Source: an uncultured Desulfobacterales bacterium
Lineage (GTDB): Bacteria > Desulfobacterota > Desulfobacteria > Desulfobacterales > JAFDCJ01
Reading direction: 5' to 3'
NCBI GenBank assembly: GCA_945787595.1
Contig: CALZJV010000396.1
Span: 1-6,016 of the forward strand
DNA: 6,016 bases
Part shown: one piece after another, positions 1 through 5,679 of the stretch
Numbering within the stretch: the first letter of the stretch is position 1
How the letters are laid out: every line of letters starts with the position of its first letter
Made by a program: the position numbers and the translations under genes
The notes under the pieces: model-generated
Databases searched by the model: none
The model's input: the letters and a program-made list of their open reading frames with translations, nothing else
What the model was told of the DNA's origin: nothing

Positions 1-5
1 TGGCC

Positions 6-49
6 GGCAGTTAACGCTCTGATTGTTAATTTAAGCCTTGTTAGATGCC
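6..49 (+). other. attC-like imperfect inverted repeat (weak)
   Basis: GGCAGTTAAC (6-15) and GTTAGATGCC (40-49) form an inverted repeat complementary at 8 of 10 positions. The right arm contains GTTAGAT (40-46), which fits the integron core site GTTRRRY. The stretch before it, TTAATTTAAGC, resembles the 3' half of gene-cassette attC sites. The left arm, AGTTAAC, does not fit RYYYAAC exactly, and 44 bases is shorter than typical attC sites; the true left half could lie outside the window. No integrase or recognisable cassette gene is visible, so this is only a resemblance. Confidence 0.18.
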
Positions 50-197
50 CCATCTGAGATTGTGTGGAACACTGCTATAAATGGCGAAAAATTTAAGCCT
101 GCGTTTCTCTCAGATAATATTAACATATCTGAATTATTACAGAATTTATGCTATTGGCAAGCTATCGTAACCCCAGCATCACCATGCACCCGCCTCT

Positions 198-217
198 TTA
201 ATTACCACATTGTAGTG
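198..217 (+). repeat. 20-bp palindrome-bearing motif, copy 1
   Basis: Matches the motif at 1030-1049 at 18 of 20 positions in the same orientation. The core ACCACA-T-TGTAGT is an imperfect palindrome and is perfect (ACTACA-T-TGTAGT) in copy 2. It lies 17 nt upstream of the TTGACA box at 235, a suitable place for an operator or activator site. No binding protein can be named: TACA-n-TGTA is reminiscent of the BlaI/MecI/CopY-type TACAnnTGTA, but the spacer is one base short. Confidence 0.35.
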
Positions 218-234
218 ATATCCCATTAATTTTA

Positions 235-262
235 TTGACAATTTTTTAAGTGGATGTATATT
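235..262 (+). promoter_or_regulatory. sigma70-like promoter
   Basis: A perfect -35 box TTGACA (235-240) is followed after 16 bp by TATATT (257-262), one mismatch from TATAAT. A second TATAAT at 268-273 is too far from the -35 to pair with it. Transcription would start near 270 and meet the leader element and terminator at 440-524, with readthrough reaching the small Arg-rich gene. The local AT richness makes chance matches likely, so confidence is moderate. Confidence 0.42.
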
Positions 263-439
263 TAGGATATAATTTTATCTGATCATTTCGTGTTATCCAG
301 AAGCGAAACTCGAAGCTCCACCTCTTTCCGACTATTGATCTCATTCGGAATCTCATTCTGATCTGAGTCTCATCCAGAATCGAAATTCACCTACTGTTAG
401 CTACTTTCTAAAATCAGTTCCTTTTAATCCTTAATTTTA

Positions 440-524
440 GTAGAGAAAAGCCATGACAAAGGGTTTCAAGAAGGTGCCAATATGAAAGCCTCCAAGGATT
501 CTTACACCCTTCGGAGGCTTTTTT
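440..524 (+). promoter_or_regulatory. Repeated structured leader element, copy 1 (candidate cis-regulatory RNA)
   Basis: Aligns with 1335-1426 from GTAGAG (440) to the terminator stem: 27 of 44 bases are identical without gaps, then after one 1-nt gap the nine-base AAAGCCTCC is shared exactly. Conserved blocks are GT-n-GAG, AAGC, TGA, AAGG, GAA and TGCC at matching spacing. The 3' part is the intrinsic terminator at 485-524. The conserved upstream AAGC (448-451) could also pair with GCTT in the 3' terminator arm, allowing an alternative fold. It ends 137 nt before the ATG at 662. It does not match the GEMM c-di-GMP consensus beyond the AAAGCC string, and I cannot assign a known class. Confidence 0.4.
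485..524 (+). terminator. Rho-independent terminator, copy 1
   Basis: AAAGCCTCC (485-493) pairs with GGAGGCTTT (513-521). An inner AAGG (494-497) pairs with CCTT (508-511), leaving a bulged C512 and a 10-nt loop. Six T (519-524) begin within the 3' arm. It sits 137 nt before the next ATG with no gene ending upstream, which fits an attenuator or sRNA terminator better than a gene-end terminator. Confidence 0.7.
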
Positions 525-587
525 AATTTCACATCACCGGCAGCTCTTTTTATGTTCGCTTTTTACCTGCTCGCCATAGTCCCATCA

Positions 588-655
588 GGACGACGGCTGG
601 GTTCGTCTCCCTCCGCCTTTTGGATGCGGCTCGTCCCCTCTTCGGCAGAAGGAGG
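588..655 (+). promoter_or_regulatory. GC-rich foldable 5' leader that can mask a Shine-Dalgarno
   Basis: GGACGA (588-593) can pair with TCGTCC (631-636), enclosing a small CCGC/GCGG hairpin. Directly adjacent, CCTC+TTC (637-643) pairs with GAA+GAGG (648-650, 652-655) around a GGCA loop with G651 bulged. The second hairpin buries GGAGG (651-655), the ribosome-binding site for the ATG at 662. This stretch is visibly more GC-rich than its flanks. Structure was drawn by eye, not computed. Confidence 0.3.
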
Positions 656-664
656 CAGAACATG
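651..664 (+). promoter_or_regulatory. Strong ribosome-binding site with ATG at 662
   Basis: GGAGG (651-655) lies six nt before ATG (662-664), an ideal arrangement. The frame opened by this ATG encodes MHTIERDFF and then loses similarity to the Arg-rich protein, whose frame is displaced by one base from about 682-690. The site therefore points to 662 as the original start of the small gene, with a frame change at the T7 run. Confidence 0.55.
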
Positions 665-677
665 CATACAATAGAAC

Positions 678-875
678 GTGATTTTTTTGGACCGACGCTC
701 TGGAAAAGACAGGCGCAGAAAAATCAAACTCAATTACTTTTTATACAAAGGCTCAGAAAAGAGGAGTTTGGCAGAACGAAGATCGCAAACCGAAAGAAGA
801 GAGGACTGGGTAAAAGTTAGCAAATGGTCAACTGTCTGCCTGAGGAATATAAAGTTAGCAAAATTTTTAAGTTAG
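678..875 (+). CDS. Small Arg-rich conserved hypothetical protein, apparently frameshifted near its 5' end
   Basis: The 65-residue frame starts at a GTG and has a spaced basic pattern: DRRSGKDRRRK (residues 5-15), then ERRSQTERREDW (33-44), then KVSKWSTVCL and a KLAKFL tail. This RRSGxDRR/ERRxxxERR style resembles small cytoplasmic proteins of unknown function that I associate with Desulfobacterota; that is memory, not a search. It has no signal peptide or membrane segment. The GTG at 678 lacks a ribosome-binding site, whereas ATG 662 has an excellent one but lies in a different frame. Removing one T from the seven-T run at 682-688 would join the frames into a 70-residue protein beginning MHTIERDFLDRRSGKDRRRK. 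So it is a sequencing indel, a decayed gene or a slippage-dependent gene. Translation from the GTG as written is the less likely alternative. Confidence 0.55.
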   Translation: MIFLDRRSGKDRRRKIKLNYFLYKGSEKRSLAERRSQTERREDWVKVSKWSTVCLRNIKLAKFLS

Positions 876-1334
876 CATCACCGGATCTATAGTTCATAAT
901 ATCGCAGTTCACGCCCTCACGGGGCTCTAAGAAGCATTTGGGGAAAATTAACCGAGCTTACTTACCTGTTTTACTGGTGGACAACCATTTATGCCTAATA
1001 TTTCATAAAATAAACCAATTTAAGTATTTTTTATTACTACATTGTAGTGCTTCTTTAGTATTTTTTCCCATGACTAAGATAGCCAAGAATTATAGTGAAA
1101 ACATTGGTCAAACTTGTTGTTATTTAATCTATAGGAATCTCTTCGTGTTTCTGGTTGACAGGTAGATTTTAGTTAATCTCTTTTGGGAGATTCAAAGCTA
1201 TAAGGTAAACGTTCAATCCAAAGGGAATTTTCTATGCGGCAAGTTGGCATAAAAATGTCCCCGAATAACGTACTACAGCAATATTCAGGCTCATTCTTTA
1301 TCAATTCTTATTAACTAAAAGGCTGCTTATAGTC
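876..1334. other. Intergenic stretch without a convincing gene
   Basis: No frame has a ribosome-binding site or recognisable product. Visible small structures are a weak GCCC/GGGC hairpin at 913-925 without a T tract (a poor terminator for the Arg-rich gene), the repeated 20-bp motif at 1030-1049, a TTGACA at 1155-1160 with no acceptable -10 box, and an AATCTC/GAGATT hairpin at 1175-1192. A weak promoter-like pair (CATGAC 1069, TATAGT 1091, 16-bp spacer) lies downstream of the 20-bp motif. Confidence 0.5.
1030..1049 (+). repeat. 20-bp palindrome-bearing motif, copy 2
   Basis: Second copy of the motif at 198-217 (18 of 20 identical, same orientation). Here the core ACTACA-T-TGTAGT is a perfect interrupted palindrome. 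It lies 285 nt before the second leader element, compared with 222 nt for copy 1. A dimeric regulator site is plausible but unproven. Confidence 0.35.
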
Positions 1335-1426
1335 GTTGAGGTAAGCTGTGAGGAAGGATGTTCTGAAATTGCCGACTTAAAGCCTCCAGGGTTTTATTGT
1401 AAAACCTACGGAGGCTTTTCTTTTTT
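1335..1426 (+). promoter_or_regulatory. Repeated structured leader element, copy 2 (candidate cis-regulatory RNA)
   Basis: Homologous in layout to 440-524: GTTGAG (1335-1340), AAGC (1343), TGA (1349), AAGG (1354), GAA, TGCC (1370-1373), then AAAGCCTCC at 1379. Conserved blocks keep the same spacing apart from one base next to the stem. The terminator loops differ in sequence while the arms are identical, as expected if structure is under selection. It ends 119 nt before the start codon of the large secreted protein, so it would lie in that gene's leader if transcription starts upstream. The ligand or partner is unknown. Confidence 0.4.
1379..1426 (+). terminator. Rho-independent terminator, copy 2, upstream of the large gene
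   Basis: AAAGCCTCC (1379-1387) pairs with GGAGGCTTT (1410-1418). Inside, GGTTTTA (1390-1396) pairs with TAAAACC (1400-1406) around a three-base loop, giving two stacked stems with an internal loop. TTTT, a C and TTTTTT follow to 1426. No gene ends shortly before it, so it may act as a leader attenuator or end a small RNA. Confidence 0.7.
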
Positions 1427-1545
1427 AATAGTCTGAAGTCTGAGCTGTGGAGCAATTTAATCTCAAACGACTGTCTCTAACAGGAGATCGCTTATATCTA
1501 TGCGTAAATAATAAAATAATTTATAATTAGGTAGTGGAGGTAATT

Positions 1546-4500
1546 ATGCAATCACATTCGAAAATATTCATTATTTTCTTCCTGGCTCTTTTAATGCTCT
1601 TTACCACAGGAAAAGTAAGTTGGAGTCAAGGACCTGAAATCACATTCGCAGGAGTTACTCACCTGGTAGCACCACGAGATGTGCGAACCAATCTCGGATT
1701 GGGAATCAATGTTTACCCCCCGTCGGTGGTCTCTGCTTATGTGACGGACCCTGATGGTGTTGTCGTTCACAATTATTCAGATGCCGAATTTCGGGAAGAA
1801 GGCAGTGATTTATACTATTGGATTAGCCTTCCAGGCCCTCCAAAAACAGGCACTTACACATTCACTGTGGATTTTACGGATGGAAGCACTGATACGGCGA
1901 CAGATACCCAGGGACCACTGGTGGAGTTGCCTGTTATTAAGGCCTGGCAGGTTGATGTTAACGGGAATCACACGACAACTCCGACATTTACTTGGCCGGA
2001 TGTCGCCCCCGGTAATTTCTATCGCTTAGTAATTTTTGATGAATTCTATAATACGCTTTATCGGACCGCTCGAATGTCTGCCACAACAGCTGCTGTTCCT
2101 CCCGGTTCATTGCCTGTCGGCATTGATATCCGGGCCCGGGTGGAAGTCCATGATAGCGATAGTTATCTCACTCTAAATAATAGAGCCAATGGGGACAATC
2201 TTTATTTAGACACAATCCTTATCCCGTGGGCCCAGGTTTACCATGTCAATACTGACTCGGGTCAAAAAACCTGGCTTGATTTAGGAATCAATGTCCGACA
2301 AAGCGAGGTGGTCACGGCCTATGTCAACGGACCTGGCGGGTTTTATTACGAGTACCAGGGCATCGACTGGTATGGGGAAGGTTATTTTAAGGAATTAGAT
2401 GGCCCTCCAGCTTTGGGTGATTATACGTTCACGGTTGAATTACAAAATAGGACTTTACAATCGAAAACCGATACTCAGGATACCGTCGAACTTCTACCAA
2501 TAATCGGATCGAATGACATTGAGATCATTGGTGGAGACGGGGCCACGCCAACATTCAGATGGCCGGAAGTGACCGGTCGAGTTCTTTTTTATCGCATAAG
2601 AGTTTTTGATTCAAGCAACAACATGGTAATTAGCTCGCAGAGGTTGGGGGGTACGGCCTACACTGTTTTCCCGGGAGAGCTGCAAGCTCTAACCACCTAT
2701 GATATAAGAGTGGAAATTCACGACAGCTTTTCATATGATATGTTACAAAACCGATCCACCGGAGAACGAAAGCAGTTCACCACCGGAGATCTTCCCGCTC
2801 CGCCCAGCGGTCCTTTAGAGGTGGTTACCGTGCCATGGGTTGCCAATAATCCTCTCATTCCGCATGACACCTTCAACGGCAGAGAAATCACCTTCAAAGC
2901 CATTGCCAGGGGTGGAAATGGAACTTACGATTACGAATGGGATTTCGATGGTGACGGCACCTATGACTTTGCAGATATCACTCAGAATTCTTATGACCTC
3001 TCGGTGAGACACACGTATCCCGATCAGCAATTTGATAGAATTTATATTGCACGCATTCAGGTGTCTAGCGGGAACCAGACGGCTACCGCCGAGTATCCCG
3101 TCAGGGTTCATGCCTCCGCAACGCAAAGTGTTAAGGTAAACGTAGCCATTGATGAAGCCCTCTGGTGGATTCACCAGAAAATGCTCAGATATGATAGTGG
3201 TCCGGTCCAGTACGGAGCCTTAACGGATCAGATCTTAGGTTCGACCGGTGCAGCGGTTCAGGCATGGGAAAATCAGGGTCATAAACCGGGTGGGGACTAC
3301 AATACAAATCCCTATGTTGAAGATGTCCGCCGGGGGATGAATTACATTCTCTCCAAGACCCACCCCTATCCCATTCATACTGAAGATGGCCGCAATCCCG
3401 ATACACTTGTCAATGGTTATGGTTTGCACAGCATTCACGAATCCCAGCTGTACGAAACCGGAATCGTAATTATGGCGCTGGCAAGCTCCGGTGATCGGAA
3501 TCTGGTTTCTGAAGTTGGTGGGTTCGGTATGCTGGGGCGAACCTATGGTGACATCGCGCAGGATATGGCTGACTTTCTGGCTTTTGCCCAGAACGAACCC
3601 AATGTGGGTGTCTGGCGGGGCGGATGGCGCTATGGACCGAACTATAGCCAATCCGACATGTCCGTCACCCAGTGGCCGGTGATCGGACTTGAAGCGGTTG
3701 AATCTAATTTCAGTACAACAGTTCCTGACTATGTTAAAAGCGAGTTGGAGATCTATTTGACCGCCGATCAGGATCCGAACGGCGGATTCGGCTATACCTC
3801 TCCAGGCGGGAACGTTGCGCGTACCGGCGCAGGCATTGCCTGTTTGGCCTGGATCGGTGCTGCGGCCAGCGATCCGCGCGTGACTTCCGCCATGGATTTT
3901 ATTAGTCTAAATTGGCCATATGACAATATGGGGAATCTTTATGCCATGTATGCGGTCATGAAGGGAATGCGTGGCTTTGAACCGGATATTGAGATACTGG
4001 GAAGCCACGATTGGTATTCGGAGTATGCCGATTTTCTCATTCAAAATCAGTATAGTGATGGGTCTTGGACAAGCGAAGTCTGGTATGGAAGGGACCTGTC
4101 GACCGCTTCTGGGGTTTTAATCCTCACCCCTGAGGTTTTTCTATCGCCGCCTGTGGCTGTAGCCAAGGCCCAACCTACTGAAGCAACACCCGGGACTGTA
4201 ATCACCTTTGATCATTCCGGTTCGTTCCACAGGGATCCTTCTAGAACGCTGGTTGCTTTTAGCTGGGATTTTGACGAAAATAGTGTTTGGGACTTTGAAA
4301 CCGATGACATTAATGCCAGACCGACGTGGATTTATGATGATCAAATTGGCTGTGGGGGTGAGGTTATCCACTTGGCTGTATTAGAGGTGGAGGACGATGT
4401 GGGTAACACCGATGTGGATGACGAAACCGTTATAATTCGAATAAATCTGAATAATCATCCACCGGTGGCAGATGGGGATCCCACAGATTCATATCCCAAT

Positions 4501-5172
4501 TATTATGTTCTGGCTGGCGGAGCTATTCTTCTTGATGCAACGCAATCCTATGATCCCGATGAAACTCATGGTGATTTCATTACAATGTGGGAATGGGACT
4601 TAAACAATGACGGAATTTTTGAAGCATCAGGGGAGACTCTTCAGTTTCAAATCCCGGGAGATTGGGAATCAGGTAGCATCCATACTGTGACGCTCCGAGT
4701 GACGGACGACGGATCTTGGGCCAGTGAATGTGGCGGACAACCAAACCTTACTGATGAGACGACGATTCTTATTGCCGTGGGTGAGGGGCCGGATTGTAGT
4801 CAGGCAATACCGAGCATTTCAAAGCTCTGGCCACCGAATCATAAAATGGTATCGATCGATGTTTTAGGTGTGACCAATGCTCAAGGTGAGCCGGCCGAGA
4901 TCACCATTATTGGAATTACCCAGGATGAGCCTGTGAATGGCTTAGGAGATGGTGATACATCCCCGGATGGTATGGGAGTTGGCACTTCAACTGCCCAAGT
5001 TCGAGCCGAGAGATCGGGTACCGGAAACGGGCGTGTCTATGAGATAAGTTTTGTCGCTGTAGATAATTCGAGTGCAGAGTGCGTTGGCTCTGTTAACGTT
5101 TCTGTTCCTCATGATAAGAAAAAAGAGGCAATTGATGATGGTCAGATCTATGATTCTACTGAGATAAACTAG
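1546..5172 (+). CDS. Large secreted PKD/alpha-alpha-toroid multidomain protein
   Basis: 1208 residues. The start is ATG 1546, with GGAGGT at 1536-1541; a GTG at 1534 in the same frame overlaps that site and is rejected. Residues 1-27 form a Sec signal peptide (K6, hydrophobic 7-19, likely cleavage after S27). Two tandem homologous modules follow (about 30-223 and 224-415), each an Ig-like plus fibronectin-like half, sharing LGINV, PG/GPP..G.YTFTV, PTF.WP and R.E.HDS. PKD1 (about 424-523) has WDFDGDGTYD (465-474). Residues 529-865 resemble terpenoid-cyclase/prenyltransferase toroid repeats: GGWRYGPNYSQSDMSVTQW (692-710), GGFGY...RTGAG (746-763), QNQYSDGSW (833-841). The cyclase DxDD acid motif is absent, so a binding or structural role is more likely than cyclisation. 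PKD-like domains at 868-966 and 972-1078 follow, then a C-terminal module (1082-1190) with LWPPNHKMV (1094-1102) and NGLGDGDTSPDG. There is no sorting motif or C-terminal membrane helix. It is probably periplasmic, cell-surface or released; the substrate is unknown. The gene stands alone. Confidence 0.9.
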   Translation: MQSHSKIFIIFFLALLMLFTTGKVSWSQGPEITFAGVTHLVAPRDVRTNLGLGINVYPPSVVSAYVTDPDGVVVHNYSDAEFREEGSDLYYWISLPGPPKTGTYTFTVDFTDGSTDTATDTQGPLVELPVIKAWQVDVNGNHTTTPTFTWPDVAPGNFYRLVIFDEFYNTLYRTARMSATTAAVPPGSLPVGIDIRARVEVHDSDSYLTLNNRANGDNLYLDTILIPWAQVYHVNTDSGQKTWLDLGINVRQSEVVTAYVNGPGGFYYEYQGIDWYGEGYFKELDGPPALGDYTFTVELQNRTLQSKTDTQDTVELLPIIGSNDIEIIGGDGATPTFRWPEVTGRVLFYRIRVFDSSNNMVISSQRLGGTAYTVFPGELQALTTYDIRVEIHDSFSYDMLQNRSTGERKQFTTGDLPAPPSGPLEVVTVPWVANNPLIPHDTFNGREITFKAIARGGNGTYDYEWDFDGDGTYDFADITQNSYDLSVRHTYPDQQFDRIYIARIQVSSGNQTATAEYPVRVHASATQSVKVNVAIDEALWWIHQKMLRYDSGPVQYGALTDQILGSTGAAVQAWENQGHKPGGDYNTNPYVEDVRRGMNYILSKTHPYPIHTEDGRNPDTLVNGYGLHSIHESQLYETGIVIMALASSGDRNLVSEVGGFGMLGRTYGDIAQDMADFLAFAQNEPNVGVWRGGWRYGPNYSQSDMSVTQWPVIGLEAVESNFSTTVPDYVKSELEIYLTADQDPNGGFGYTSPGGNVARTGAGIACLAWIGAAASDPRVTSAMDFISLNWPYDNMGNLYAMYAVMKGMRGFEPDIEILGSHDWYSEYADFLIQNQYSDGSWTSEVWYGRDLSTASGVLILTPEVFLSPPVAVAKAQPTEATPGTVITFDHSGSFHRDPSRTLVAFSWDFDENSVWDFETDDINARPTWIYDDQIGCGGEVIHLAVLEVEDDVGNTDVDDETVIIRINLNNHPPVADGDPTDSYPNYYVLAGGAILLDATQSYDPDETHGDFITMWEWDLNNDGIFEASGETLQFQIPGDWESGSIHTVTLRVTDDGSWASECGGQPNLTDETTILIAVGEGPDCSQAIPSISKLWPPNHKMVSIDVLGVTNAQGEPAEITIIGITQDEPVNGLGDGDTSPDGMGVGTSTAQVRAERSGTGNGRVYEISFVAVDNSSAECVGSVNVSVPHDKKKEAIDDGQIYDSTEIN

Positions 5173-5212
5173 TACAAATCATAAATTTGGTTATCAACTC
5201 TTATAAATCAAT

Positions 5213-5238
5213 AGGCAGGGTCATCCTAGGCCCTGCCT
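5213..5238 (+). terminator. Probable terminator of the large gene
   Basis: AGGCAGGG (5213-5220) pairs perfectly with CCCTGCCT (5231-5238) around a 10-nt loop, 40 nt after the stop codon. The following tract is poor (TGTTGG, with TTTTT only at 5251-5255), so termination may be inefficient or the hairpin may mainly protect the mRNA 3' end. Confidence 0.55.
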
Positions 5239-5470
5239 GTTGGATCCATATTTTTCAGACTTGAGCTGGTGCTTTCTGCTATAAATCTTAGCTTTTGACA
5301 TCACCTAAAATTTTATGATATCCACTTGATATCTAACATTTTCAGTAAGTTATGATAGTGGCAAGTTATATTAAAAGTCTGCAAATCAAATTTTTATGTA
5401 ATCAACACAGCACTGAAATTCATCGTTTTACTTTAGGATATTCCGAGATATCTTAAAAATAAAATAAATG

Positions 5471-5504
5471 GCGGACCACAATATGTTGTGTCCGCTAATT
5501 TTTT
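5471..5504. terminator. Bidirectional Rho-independent terminator
   Basis: GCGGA+CACAA (5471-5475, 5477-5481) pairs with TTGTG+TCCGC (5486-5495), giving ten base pairs with C5476 bulged and a TATG loop. On the plus strand, TAA and six T (5499-5504) follow. On the minus strand the stem is followed by CATTTATTTTATTTTTAAG, also T-rich. It lies between convergent genes and can serve both. Confidence 0.65.
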
Positions 5505-5611
5505 AGTGGAAATCAGTGAAGAAAGGATTGGAACTGCAAATCCACAGTTTTTTGCCAGTGCGAAAAGATTTAATTTATAGCCGTTGCCTCCAATTTTGCT
5601 TCAGTGTGAAT

Positions 5612-5644
5612 AGCGTTTGCTAATGCAAAAGGGTGGAAAACGCT
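5612..5644. repeat. Inverted repeat downstream of the minus-strand gene
   Basis: AGCGTTT (5612-5618) and AAACGCT (5638-5644) are perfect inverted repeats 19 nt apart. A competing smaller hairpin, TTTGC-taat-GCAAA, occupies 5616-5629. Neither strand shows a T tract right after the stem, so it is a weak terminator candidate and may be an mRNA 3' end structure. Confidence 0.3.
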
Positions 5645-5679
5645 AAAATTCAGGAAAAAAAAGACCAATTAACCTAATT

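Larger units (their letters stand above)
50..439. other. AT-rich intergenic stretch without a convincing gene
   Basis: No open frame here has a ribosome-binding site or recognisable protein sequence. It holds the palindrome-bearing motif at 198-217, a promoter-like pair at 235-262 and a run of degenerate short repeats around 337-385 (variants of ATCTCATTC and CCAGAATCG). Transcription starting near 270 would run without a clear ORF into the terminator at 485-524. Confidence 0.5.
5239..5679. other. Gene-free AT-rich intergenic stretch between convergent genes
   Basis: No supported ORF on either strand. It contains three GATATC palindromes (5317, 5328, 5447), a terminator-type hairpin at 5471-5504 and an inverted repeat at 5612-5644. 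Flanking genes converge on it, so promoters for either are not expected. Confidence 0.5.

Noticed and set aside
38..229. 63-codon plus-strand frame starting with TTG
   Set aside because: No ribosome-binding site, a stop immediately upstream, no recognisable protein pattern, and it overlaps the attC-like site and the 20-bp repeat. Most likely chance.
440..524. GEMM (c-di-GMP-I) riboswitch
   Set aside because: AAAGCC and a preceding GACAAAGG recall the motif, but the GGCAAACC strand, the GACGC before AAAGCC and the second receptor helix are missing in both copies.
552..674. 40-codon plus-strand frame (ATG 552) possibly a leader peptide
   Set aside because: No ribosome-binding site before the ATG and no regulatory codon run. 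The stretch is better explained as foldable leader RNA.
814..877. Three copies of AAGTTAGCA as a repeat array
   Set aside because: Irregular spacing, two copies in coding sequence encoding similar Lys-Val/Leu-Ser/Ala-Lys stretches; probably coincidence.
938..1165. 75-codon plus-strand frame rich in hydrophobic and aromatic residues
   Set aside because: TTG start without a ribosome-binding site, AT-driven composition (many K, F, L, I, Y) and it runs across the repeated 20-bp motif.
1522..1527. TATAAT as a promoter just before the large gene
   Set aside because: No -35 match 15-19 bp upstream, and it lies too near the ribosome-binding site; the local sequence is simply AT-rich.
2815..3651. 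Minus-strand frames inside the large gene
   Set aside because: They are antisense to intact, domain-rich coding sequence and have no ribosome-binding site or recognisable product.
5295..5323. TTGACA as a promoter in the downstream intergenic region
   Set aside because: The hexamer at 17-bp spacing is ATATCC, a poor -10, and no gene follows on the plus strand.
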